Positions 25,005 through 32,474 of a stretch of DNA of 36,681 bases are shown piece after piece; within the stretch, counting starts at the first letter, position 1, and every line of letters begins with the position of its first letter. The notes beneath the pieces were generated by a model that made no database searches, was not told the origin of the DNA, and saw only the letters and a list, made by a program, of their open reading frames with translations. Where the stretch lies: the NCBI GenBank assembly GCA_017508315.1, contig JAFVZE010000299.1, positions 1 through 36,681 on the forward strand. The letters run 5' to 3'. The DNA is from Kiritimatiellia bacterium (GTDB lineage: Bacteria > Verrucomicrobiota > Kiritimatiellia > RFP12 > UBA1067). The translations under genes were made by a program, and so were the position numbers.

Positions 25005-25678
25005 CCGCATGGCTCGCCACGCTCCTGTTCGCCTTGTGCTTCGCCGGTGTCGCCTGGTGCATCGTCGGTTCGATCAGGATAAAATCCGGCTGGCAGAACG
25101 GCACTTCGCCGCTTGCGCGGTATCTCGACTTCCGCCGCCGCGAAGCGTTCAACGCGCAGCTCCCGGAGGCGCTCTCGACGATGTCGAACGCTCTCAGGGC
25201 GGGTTTTTCCGTTTCCCAGGCGTTCGATTCCGTGGTGGACCGCGGCGAGGATCCGATGAGCGAGGAGTTCCGGATCCTCCAGCAGCAGCTGAAGATCGGC
25301 ATGGGTTTTGAAGAAGCGCTCGAATCGATGGCGGGCAGAGTCGGCTCCGACGACTTGACTCTGGTCACGACCGCCATCCTCATAAGCCGCAAGACCGGAG
25401 GAAACGTCACCGAGATATTCGACAAGATATCCGAGACGATCCGCGGACGCATGAAGATCGAGCGTAAGGTGAAGTCGCTGACGGCGCAGGGAAGAATGCA
25501 GGGGATCATCGTTTCGGTTCTGCCGTTTTTCCTTGCGGCGGTGATGACGGCCATAAAGCCCGGACTCATGCTTCCTTTTTTTGCGAGCGCGGCCGGGATG
25601 CTGGCGATGCTGTTCACCGTCGCGCTTATCCTGATGGGATGGCTGATAATCCGTAAAATCGTCAAGATAGACGTATAG
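25001..25678 (+). CDS. TadB-like pilus platform membrane protein
   Basis: A 225-residue T2SSF-domain protein, the inner-membrane platform partner of CpaF. One N-terminal hydrophobic segment (about 3-25) precedes the cytoplasmic T2SSF domain with 'LPEALSTMSNALRAGFSVSQAFD' pattern residues and 'TTAILISRKTGGNVTEIFDKI', then two C-terminal membrane segments (about 170-215). TadB and TadC normally come as a pair; only one is here. Slightly short for TadB (usually about 300), mainly at the N-terminus. ATG 25001 overlaps the CpaF stop (ATGA), so the ATPase and platform are translationally coupled. Confidence 0.85.
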   Translation: MTAWLATLLFALCFAGVAWCIVGSIRIKSGWQNGTSPLARYLDFRRREAFNAQLPEALSTMSNALRAGFSVSQAFDSVVDRGEDPMSEEFRILQQQLKIGMGFEEALESMAGRVGSDDLTLVTTAILISRKTGGNVTEIFDKISETIRGRMKIERKVKSLTAQGRMQGIIVSVLPFFLAAVMTAIKPGLMLPFFASAAGMLAMLFTVALILMGWLIIRKIVKIDV

Positions 25679-25691
25679 TGCGTTCAGAAAG

Positions 25692-27065
25692 ATGCCGAAG
25701 ATGGGAAAGATGATTGAGAAAGCCCTCTCCTACACCACCGACACGAAGGAATGCGTGATCGCCCCCGGCGCGGTGGAGAGCGCGGCTAAAATGTTCACCG
25801 GCCTTTTCCCGGGCGCGGGCGAGGCGTATCTCGTGTTCGACCCCAATACGTGGAAGGTCGCCGGAGAGAGGGTTGATGCGCTTTTGAGCGCGGCGGGAGT
25901 CGCCGTGCGCCGCCATGAGCTCGGAGCCGACGGAAAGCCGTTTCATGCGGAGTACCGCTGGATCGAGGAGGTCCGCGGGAGGTATCTCGCCGCGTTTCCC
26001 GGGGCGAAGGTTCCGATGGTCGCCGTCGGCTCGGGGACCGTCAACGATATCGTCAAGCGCACTTCGGAGGAGGTCGGCGTCAGGTACATGGTCGTCGGCA
26101 CCGCCGCGTCCATGGACGGTTATACCAGTTTCGGCGCGGCGATCACCAGGGACGGCATGAAGCAGACGCTTTCCTGCAAAGCTCCGCTCGGCTGCATCTT
26201 GGACAGCCGGATAGCCGCCGCCGCTCCGAAGGAGATGACGGCCTCGGGGTATGCCGATCTGATCGCGAAAATCCCCGCCGGCGCCGACTGGATGCTTGCC
26301 GATGCCGCAGGCTCCGAGGCGATACATCCCGTTGCGTGGGAGCTGGTGCAGGATTCGCTGCGCGACGCGCTCGACAATCCGGCGGGCTGCGCGGCGGGGG
26401 ATGTCGCGGAGGTGGAGAAACTCTGCGCGGGACTGGCGATGAGCGGTTTTGCGATGCAGGCGATGAATTCCTCCCGTCCGGCTTCCGGCACCGAACACCA
26501 GATATCCCATTACTGGGACATGGAAGATCTTTCTTTCGGGGGAAAAACGGTGTCGCACGGTTTCAAAGTCGGGATCGGCACGTTGGCTTCGACCAGAACC
26601 CTGGAATTTCTGTTGAGCCGTGACATCGCGAATCTGGACGTCGAGGCTGCGGTCGCGGCGTGGTGGCCGGATTTCGAATCGCTCAAAGCCTCCTTCCCCG
26701 GAGTCTTCGGAAATCGTCCCGCGCATATCCGCCGCGCGGAACTGGAGATGGTTAAGAAATATTCGACCCCGCAGGCGCTTCGGGAGGAACTCGGCAACAT
26801 CAGGCGCGTCTGGCCGGAGCTTTCCGGAAGAATCAGATCCCAGCTGATGCCGTTCGAGGAGGTCCGCGCCAAGCTGAAGGCGGCGGGAGCGGCGTACGAG
26901 CCGGAGATGATAGGAGTGGACCGTCTGCGCTTCAGGGAGACGTTTGCCGGGGTTCCGTATATGCGCAGCCGCTATTTCGCGCTCGATCTCGTCGAACGGC
27001 TTTCGCTGATGCCGGCGCTCGGACGGGAGTTGTTCGGGGCGGGCGGAACATGGGAAGTCAGGTAG
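25692..27065 (+). CDS. Glycerol-1-phosphate dehydrogenase homologue (AraM/EgsA-like)
   Basis: A 457-residue iron-alcohol-dehydrogenase-superfamily enzyme resembling sn-glycerol-1-phosphate dehydrogenase, which reduces dihydroxyacetone phosphate to G1P. Signatures: 'VAVGSGTVNDIVK' (NAD-binding), 'VGTAASMDGYTS', metal ligands Asp189 ('SGYADLIAK'), His269 ('GTEHQISH') and His289 ('SHGFKVGIG'). Bacterial AraM makes G1P for a prenyl ether lipid or for other uses; archaea use the enzyme for membrane lipids. About 60 residues longer than B. subtilis AraM at the C-terminus. ATGs at 25692, 25701 and 25710 are possible starts. No prenyltransferase (PcrB) gene is nearby. Confidence 0.82.
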   Translation: MPKMGKMIEKALSYTTDTKECVIAPGAVESAAKMFTGLFPGAGEAYLVFDPNTWKVAGERVDALLSAAGVAVRRHELGADGKPFHAEYRWIEEVRGRYLAAFPGAKVPMVAVGSGTVNDIVKRTSEEVGVRYMVVGTAASMDGYTSFGAAITRDGMKQTLSCKAPLGCILDSRIAAAAPKEMTASGYADLIAKIPAGADWMLADAAGSEAIHPVAWELVQDSLRDALDNPAGCAAGDVAEVEKLCAGLAMSGFAMQAMNSSRPASGTEHQISHYWDMEDLSFGGKTVSHGFKVGIGTLASTRTLEFLLSRDIANLDVEAAVAAWWPDFESLKASFPGVFGNRPAHIRRAELEMVKKYSTPQALREELGNIRRVWPELSGRIRSQLMPFEEVRAKLKAAGAAYEPEMIGVDRLRFRETFAGVPYMRSRYFALDLVERLSLMPALGRELFGAGGTWEVR

Positions 27066-27084
27066 AGAAAGACGGGGACGAACA

Positions 27085-27714
27085 ATGAAAGAATGGTATG
27101 TGAGAACCGAAGAAGGCAGCGTTTACGGACCGGCGGATGTCGATTCGCTCGTGGAATGGGCGAAGGACGGTCGGATCGCGCCTTCATCGTTCATTTCTAA
27201 AGACAGGATTTCGTGGGTTCCCGCCCAGACGATGGGCGAGTTGGAGATGAAGTGGCTGGTGGAAACGGAGCCCGGCAAGGTTTTCGGGCCGTTCAACCGC
27301 AAGGTCGTCATTTCGATTTTTGGCGACGGAAGCGTTCCGGCCGGTGCAAAAGCATACCGGCTGCACGAGTTCCCGGTGGACGAAGATCCGCCGCCGGTGG
27401 AGAAGATCGTCGAGATTCCGGTGGAAAAAATCGTGGAAGTCGAAAAGGTTGTCGAGGTCGAGAAGATCGTCGAAGTGGAAAAGGTGATCGAGAAGATCGT
27501 CGAGGTTGAGCCTAAGGCGCGGGTCGAACTGATTGTTCCGGAAGCGGTCGAGCCGGTCGGTGCGGAACCTCCGCCCAAGGCGAAGGATTCGCTCTTCGGC
27601 TCGTTGGGAAAGAACGGTTTGGCCGCGCTTGAGGCGCAGGCCCGTCGTGAATTGGCCGCGGCCAAGGGAGGTTTTTTCTCCCTGCCCGGCGGAAAGTTCG
27701 GGAGGAAGCGTTGA
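27085..27714 (+). CDS. GYF-domain protein with VEKIVE repeats
   Basis: A 209-residue soluble protein without signal peptide. Residues 3-50 are a GYF-2-type domain ('WYVRTEEGSVYGPADVDSL', '...W-x-P-A'), and residues 55-95 look like a second, degenerate copy ('VETEPGKVFGPFNRK'). GYF domains bind proline-rich peptides. A run of V-E-K-I-V-E units (105-142) follows, then a Pro/Glu linker and a basic, Gly-rich C-terminus ('LPGGKFGRKR'). GGGGA lies about 6 nt before the ATG. Its stop overlaps the start of a longer paralogue by one base. Function unknown; it may act as a scaffold. Confidence 0.75.
   Translation: MKEWYVRTEEGSVYGPADVDSLVEWAKDGRIAPSSFISKDRISWVPAQTMGELEMKWLVETEPGKVFGPFNRKVVISIFGDGSVPAGAKAYRLHEFPVDEDPPPVEKIVEIPVEKIVEVEKVVEVEKIVEVEKVIEKIVEVEPKARVELIVPEAVEPVGAEPPPKAKDSLFGSLGKNGLAALEAQARRELAAAKGGFFSLPGGKFGRKR
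27397..27510 (+). repeat. V-E-K-I-V-E coding repeats, gene 1
   Basis: About 38 codons (residues 105-142) of near-repeating Val-Glu-Lys-Ile-Val-Glu units. Copies at 27406-27428 and 28125-28147 (in the next gene) share 23 identical bases, an opportunity for recombination between the two paralogues. Confidence 0.8.
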
Positions 27715-29138
27715 TGAACATCTCCAAATGGTATCTGCGAACCCAGGATGAAACTTTCGGCCCGGAAACCGGCGAACAGCTGGTCGCCTGGGCGAAACTC
27801 GGGCGCATCCAGCCCGGACAGGAGATTTCCGACGACAATATCATCTGGCGCCGGGTGGAGGAGGTGCCGTTTCTGGATATGCGCTTTTCCATCGATATAG
27901 GGGACGGCAATCCCCGCGGGCCTTTCAACAAGGCCGCCGCGCAGGCGCTGCTTTCGAGCGGCCGACTGCCGCCGACGGCCAGCATGGTCGAAGTGCGCGA
28001 GCCGTTTCCCGAGGAAACCGTCGACCGGGAGGAGCCGTCGGAAGCGGATGAAACGGCGGAGGGGGAGAAAGTTCCCGACGAGGCGGAGAAGGAAGTCGGG
28101 GCGGTGGAGAGGATTGTCGAGAAAATCGTCGAGATTCCGGTGGAAAAGATCGTCGAGAAGGAAGTGCGTGTGGAAATCCCGGTGGAGAAGATCGTCGAAA
28201 AGACCGTGATCGACGAAACGAGGGTGAAGGAACTTGAAGGGTTGCTCGCCGAAGAGCGCAGGCATACCGCGGATCTGCAGCGCCGGGTCGACGAATCGCT
28301 CGGGAACGCAGCGGCCGCCGCGCGTGAAGCTGCGGAAAAGGAAAGTTCCCTCTCGGTGCAGGTGAGCGAGCGCGACGGCAGAATCCGCGAACTTGAAGGC
28401 GCCTTGTCGGTCAAGGAGTCGGCGCTCAAAGATGCCGTCGACCGTGAAAACCTGCATGCGGAACAGATTCGCCGTCTTGAGGACGAACTGCGCCGGCTGC
28501 CGCAGGCCGCGAGCGAGGTCGCGGACATCCAGGCGGCGATATTCACGATAATGTCGCGGGAGTCCGAAGAGCTCGCCAGACTGGCCGAAATCGAAAAGAA
28601 GGAGTTCGATGAGTTCCGCAAGCGCCATCAGGAGCGGGTGGATCGCCTGCAGGAGCGGCGTCGCGACATACTCAAACGCTCGGGGTCGAACATCGAGGAG
28701 ATGACCCGCAGGGCGCTGATCGAACGGCCGGAGGATCCGCGCACCGCGCAGCTGCGCACCGAGCTCGACGAATTGCGCAGGATGCACGAAAAGGCGATGC
28801 GCGAAAGCGAAAGACGCATCGGCGAGCTCAACGGCAAGCTGCGTCTGCGGCAGACCGAAGAGGCCCGCGCGAAAGAGAATCTCAAGGATGTCACGCAGCT
28901 GCGCTCGGAGGTTCAGGCGCTGCGCGAACAGCTGCAGCTGCGGGAAAAGGAACTGCTCGCCGAGCGGCAGAAGAACGAAGAGCTCCAGCAGCGTCAGGCC
29001 ACCCGCCAGCAGGCGCTCATGGCGCGTATCGCCTCGCTTGAATCGCCGTCGATCGGGACCTCCCAGACGCTTTCGACGAATCAGAGCCGCGAGGCCAAAC
29101 AGGTGAAACTTCCGGGATGGATGAGACTGGGGCTGTGA
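27714..29138 (+). CDS. GYF-domain coiled-coil protein
   Basis: A 474-residue paralogue of the preceding protein with the same plan at its front: a GYF-2-like domain (about residues 5-50, 'WYLRTQDETFGPETGEQL'), a degenerate second copy (about 55-95, 'GDGNPRGPFNKAAAQALL'), an acidic linker and V-E-K-I-V-E repeats (131-165). A long coiled coil then fills about residues 170-440, rich in Glu, Arg and Leu heptads, and a short Gly/Leu tail ends it. No signal peptide or membrane span. It could be a filament-like scaffold. ATG 27714 overlaps the upstream stop by one base; a TTG codon sits just before it. Confidence 0.78.
   Translation: MNISKWYLRTQDETFGPETGEQLVAWAKLGRIQPGQEISDDNIIWRRVEEVPFLDMRFSIDIGDGNPRGPFNKAAAQALLSSGRLPPTASMVEVREPFPEETVDREEPSEADETAEGEKVPDEAEKEVGAVERIVEKIVEIPVEKIVEKEVRVEIPVEKIVEKTVIDETRVKELEGLLAEERRHTADLQRRVDESLGNAAAAAREAAEKESSLSVQVSERDGRIRELEGALSVKESALKDAVDRENLHAEQIRRLEDELRRLPQAASEVADIQAAIFTIMSRESEELARLAEIEKKEFDEFRKRHQERVDRLQERRRDILKRSGSNIEEMTRRALIERPEDPRTAQLRTELDELRRMHEKAMRESERRIGELNGKLRLRQTEEARAKENLKDVTQLRSEVQALREQLQLREKELLAERQKNEELQQRQATRQQALMARIASLESPSIGTSQTLSTNQSREAKQVKLPGWMRLGL
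28104..28208 (+). repeat. V-E-K-I-V-E coding repeats, gene 2
   Basis: About 35 codons (residues 131-165) with the same Val-Glu-Lys-Ile-Val-Glu pattern, broken by 'EVRVEIP'. It marks the boundary between the GYF part and the coiled coil. Confidence 0.78.
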
Positions 29139-29139
29139 G

Positions 29140-30684
29140 ATGAACATACTGTTTGCCGTAATCGCCGCGCTTTCGATCTGGGACTATCCGGCCCGCCAGC
29201 CGACGCATGAGAAACTGCGCCGCCAGTTCATGGCGGCGATGAAGGAGGGCGATACGCCGTCGATGACGGATGCCTGCCGCAAAGGCGTCTCTCTGCTGCC
29301 CGACGATCCGACGTGGCGTTACAATCTCGCCTGTTCGCTGGCGTACTACAAGAATCCGGAACCGGCGTTCGACGAACTCGAAAAGGCGATCGATCTCGGT
29401 TTCCGCGATGCCGACGCGATCGAGCGCGACAGCGATCTCAAACGGATCAGCCGTCTGCCGCGTTTCCGCGAACTCGTCGATTACGCCCGCAGAATCCGCA
29501 CCAGACCGATCATGACCGGTCCGATGGCGAACGTGGCGGCGACGGGAATATTCGGCAAGACCGTTTCTCTGGGCGAGCAGAATCTGTCGTGGGACTTCGA
29601 CCACGGCTGTTTCGTCGCGAATCTGAAGCTTGCGCAGGCGTCCGCCGGGGGCAATTCCGGCGATCTTTATTTCAATCGCGACGCCCTGCATTCGGCGTTG
29701 CCGCTGGCGGATTTTCCGGGAATTACCGCAGTCCGGCTCGATCAGCAGGGACGGGAGCGGCAGATGGATCTCAATTTTCCGAATATGCTTTTCCCCTATC
29801 CCGTGTTCGGCAACTGTTCGCGGGCGTTCGTCGCCGGAAAATACTGGCGGTCGCTCTCCCGTGCGCTCACGACCATGGATTCGTGGCGGATGAAGGCGAT
29901 GGTGAAATTCTATCTTTCGAACCAGACATGGGTGTTTCCGTCCAACGCCGATACCGCGCCGGTGGGTACCAACGGCGATGTCTTCGCGTCCATCACCCCG
30001 TATTGGATCACGACCGCCGGCCGCAGTTATTCCGATCTGCCGTATCTGCGCGCGGCGCTTGAGGCGTCCCGTTCGTTCAGACCGGAAACGAAAAAGGCGG
30101 CGGTCGCCGCCGGATTGCTCGCGCCGACCGTTCAGACGCTGATCCGCAAATCGCTCAAGGGGGTGGATGACGAGGAGGACTACCTGACTTCCAAGGCCCA
30201 TCCGACGGCGTTCCCTCCCAATGCCGTCGAGATGATGCGTCTGTCCGCGGCCGCCGGAAAGATGAAGCCGGAGGAGATTCCGCCGCTTGCGATGATCGGA
30301 GTTACCACCATGCCGATGAAGAGCGCGGATCCCCGTCCGGAGCTTACGTACGCGAGCGCGTTCGCGTGGGCGTTCGTCCTCCGCGCCGATGCCGAAGAGC
30401 GTGTGTTTTTCATCAACGCCAGAGGCGCGCAGGAATTCGCTTTCGTCAAAACCCGCGGCGACGGCGTGGACGTGCGCATTGAGAAGACCTCTCCCGATAC
30501 CGCCAAGGTTCTGATCAACCGCAGGGGAATGTCGCCGACGAACCGGGTCGATGTCGCCGTGTTCGGAAAAAACGCCGCAACGGGATGGGGGGCGCCGAGC
30601 TACGTTTCGTTCGCCCGCATGGACAGCGGCGCGGCGTATTCCGATCCGGTGCTGACAACTCCGCCGCCGCCAGCCGAGAAATGA
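29140..30684 (+). CDS. Probable exported TPR-like protein of unknown function
   Basis: A 514-residue protein. A short hydrophobic start (ILFAVIAALSIW) suggests a weak signal peptide. Residues 50-115 resemble a TPR pair with the pattern seen in secreted PVC proteins: 'LPDDPTWRYNLACSLAYYKN', 'AFDELEKAIDLGFRDADAI', then 'RISRLPRFRELVDYA'. The remaining 400 residues are unrecognised; they hold several aromatic beta-like stretches ('PYWITTAGRSYSDLPYL') and end in a Pro-rich tail. It starts one base after the GYF coiled-coil gene and overlaps dus by 4 bp, so it belongs to the same transcript. Confidence 0.6.
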   Translation: MNILFAVIAALSIWDYPARQPTHEKLRRQFMAAMKEGDTPSMTDACRKGVSLLPDDPTWRYNLACSLAYYKNPEPAFDELEKAIDLGFRDADAIERDSDLKRISRLPRFRELVDYARRIRTRPIMTGPMANVAATGIFGKTVSLGEQNLSWDFDHGCFVANLKLAQASAGGNSGDLYFNRDALHSALPLADFPGITAVRLDQQGRERQMDLNFPNMLFPYPVFGNCSRAFVAGKYWRSLSRALTTMDSWRMKAMVKFYLSNQTWVFPSNADTAPVGTNGDVFASITPYWITTAGRSYSDLPYLRAALEASRSFRPETKKAAVAAGLLAPTVQTLIRKSLKGVDDEEDYLTSKAHPTAFPPNAVEMMRLSAAAGKMKPEEIPPLAMIGVTTMPMKSADPRPELTYASAFAWAFVLRADAEERVFFINARGAQEFAFVKTRGDGVDVRIEKTSPDTAKVLINRRGMSPTNRVDVAVFGKNAATGWGAPSYVSFARMDSGAAYSDPVLTTPPPPAEK

Positions 30685-31634
30685 AGCTCGTCCTCGCACC
30701 TTTGGCCGGTTTCACCGACGCTCCCTTCAGACAGATGTGCTTCGAGGGCGGGGCGGATATGGCCTATACCGAAATGGTCAGCGCCGCCGGGCTCGCGCAC
30801 GGAAGTTCGCCCACGCGGCATCTGATGGAAACGCTTCCCGGCGAAGGGAAACTGGCCTGTCAGATATTCGGCTCCAGAGTTTCGGATGTGGCATATGCCG
30901 CGAAAATCGCCACCGAGACCGGGAGATTCCGCGAGCTGAATCTCAATGCCGGATGTCCGATGCCGAAAGTGACCCGCGAAGGCGCGGGGGCGAAACTCAT
31001 CGAAAACCCCCGTCTGATCGCGCAGCTGCTCAAGGCGATGACGGACAACACCGATCTGCCGGTCACGCTGAAAACCCGTCTCGGTCCGCATCCCGGACGG
31101 ACCAATGTTTTCGAGATCGCCGAAGAGGCCGCGCGCGCGGGCGCCGCCGGGATCATCGTCCACGCCCGCTACACGAGTCAGATGCACGGCGGACCGGTCC
31201 ATCTCGAAAAACTCTCGGAACTGGTGCGCCGCAGTCCGCTGCCGGTAACCGGAAACGGTTCGGTGACCAATGCCGCGGAACTCTCGGCGATGTCGCAATG
31301 CGCGGTGGATGCGGTCATGATCGGCCGCGCCGCGCTGGCGAAGCCGTCGCTTTTCTCGGAATTGAAAGGTGCGCCTCCGGAAAAAGCGTCCGCCGCGGAG
31401 ATGTGCGAACGGCATCTCGGCCACATTCTGTCGTTCCGCGAACAGTTGGCGCGCAGGTATCCGCTCGATCACGTGCCGTCGGCGGACGGATTTTCTTCGG
31501 TCAAGATGCATACGCATCTTTTCCGCTATTTCAACGGCAGACCCGGCGCGGCGGCGTTGCGCGCCCGCCTCAGCACGGTAAGAACACTCGCCGAGATCAG
31601 GGAGATAATCGAAAATGAAAAAAGTGTCGATTGA
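30681..31634 (+). CDS. tRNA-dihydrouridine synthase (Dus family)
   Basis: A 317-residue FMN-dependent TIM-barrel enzyme that reduces uridines in tRNA D-loops. It begins directly with 'LAPLAGFTDAPFRQMC' (FMN site). Cys92 in 'NLNAGCPMPKV' is the catalytic acid; 'KTRLG', 'IIVHART'-like 'IIVHARYTSQMHGG' and 'GNGSVTNAAEL' and 'MIGRAAL' complete the phosphate-binding loops. DusA, B and C cannot be separated by eye, though DusB-like is likely. The ATG overlaps the upstream stop (ATGA), and the 3' end overlaps the thioesterase gene by 20 bp. Confidence 0.93.
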   Translation: MKLVLAPLAGFTDAPFRQMCFEGGADMAYTEMVSAAGLAHGSSPTRHLMETLPGEGKLACQIFGSRVSDVAYAAKIATETGRFRELNLNAGCPMPKVTREGAGAKLIENPRLIAQLLKAMTDNTDLPVTLKTRLGPHPGRTNVFEIAEEAARAGAAGIIVHARYTSQMHGGPVHLEKLSELVRRSPLPVTGNGSVTNAAELSAMSQCAVDAVMIGRAALAKPSLFSELKGAPPEKASAAEMCERHLGHILSFREQLARRYPLDHVPSADGFSSVKMHTHLFRYFNGRPGAAALRARLSTVRTLAEIREIIENEKSVD

Positions 31635-32013
31635 CTATCGCGTGCCTTATGCCGACACCGACCAGATGGGAGTCGTCTACTACGGCAATTATCTTACGTT
31701 TTTCGAGCGCGCCCGCAATGAGCTGATGCGCGTGTGCGGGTATACGTACCGCGAATTCGAGGCGGACGGATGCATGCTGCCGGTCATTCACGCGCAGCTC
31801 GACTACCATCGTCCGGCCCGCTACGACGATCTGCTGGAGATCACCGCGTTCGTGCAGGCGCAAAAGGGGGTGCGGCTCGAAATCGCCTGCGAGGTGCGGC
31901 GCAAAGGGGAGGAGGAGATTCTGGTAAAAGGATTTACCCGCCACGTGTGCGTTTCGTCTTCGGATTTCCGTCCCTGCCCGCTCCCGGAACGGTTTCTCGG
32001 GATAATCCGATGA
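31615..32013 (+). CDS. YbgC/FadM-like acyl-CoA thioesterase
   Basis: A 132-residue single hotdog-fold protein. The signature 'YADTDQMGVVYYGNYLTFFE' sits at residues 12-31 and its Asp16 matches the catalytic aspartate of 4HBT/YbgC enzymes, which hydrolyse short or long acyl-CoA thioesters. In E. coli YbgC sits in the tol-pal cluster; here it sits between two tRNA-modifying genes with overlaps at both ends, so the specific substrate cannot be inferred. Confidence 0.88.
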   Translation: MKKVSIDYRVPYADTDQMGVVYYGNYLTFFERARNELMRVCGYTYREFEADGCMLPVIHAQLDYHRPARYDDLLEITAFVQAQKGVRLEIACEVRRKGEEEILVKGFTRHVCVSSSDFRPCPLPERFLGIIR

Positions 32014-32474
32014 TCTGCGACGACGAATACTACATGGCTATCGCGCTGAGGGAGGCCGAGAAGGCCGCCGAGGACGGCGAAGTGCCGACCGGCTGCGTGA
32101 TAGTCGACTCGCAGGAGCGCATTCTTGCGCGGGCGCACAACCGTACCGAGGGCCTCAACGACGCCACCGCCCACGCCGAAATGCTCGCCCTGAGCGCCGC
32201 GTTCGCCGCGAAGGGCAACTGGCGGCTGACCGGATGCAGGCTGTATGTCACCAAAGAGCCGTGTCCGATGTGCGCCGGAGCGATCGTTCTTTCCCGCGTC
32301 GACCGCGTCGTCTGGGGCGTCGGGGACGATAAGCGCGGCGGCGGCAGCGTGTTCGGGATTTTCAATCACCACGGCATAAACCATCATCCGGAAACGCTCG
32401 GAGGGGTCTTGGAAGAGCCGTGCAGGTCGGTGTTGCAGGAATTTTTCCGCAGAAGGAGGGCTGAACATGTTTGA
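32010..32474 (+). CDS. tadA: tRNA adenosine(34) deaminase TadA
   Basis: A 154-residue zinc deaminase that converts A34 to inosine in tRNA-Arg(ACG). The zinc site is His55 and Glu57 (H-A-E) with Cys85 and Cys88 in 'PCPMCAGA'. 'MAIALREAEKAAEDGEVPTG' at the N-terminus and 'DDKRGGGSVFG' after the zinc loop are typical of TadA rather than cytidine or guanine deaminases. ATG 32010 overlaps the thioesterase stop (ATGA), and its 3' end overlaps the next gene by 8 bp. Confidence 0.94.
   Translation: MICDDEYYMAIALREAEKAAEDGEVPTGCVIVDSQERILARAHNRTEGLNDATAHAEMLALSAAFAAKGNWRLTGCRLYVTKEPCPMCAGAIVLSRVDRVVWGVGDDKRGGGSVFGIFNHHGINHHPETLGGVLEEPCRSVLQEFFRRRRAEHV

Noticed and set aside
23319..25010. 563-codon minus-strand open frame
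   Set aside because: Antisense to the FHA-CpaF gene; no recognisable domain.
27397..28208. CRISPR-like or intergenic repeat array
   Set aside because: The repeats are in-frame codons for V-E-K-I-V-E units within two genes, without spacers.
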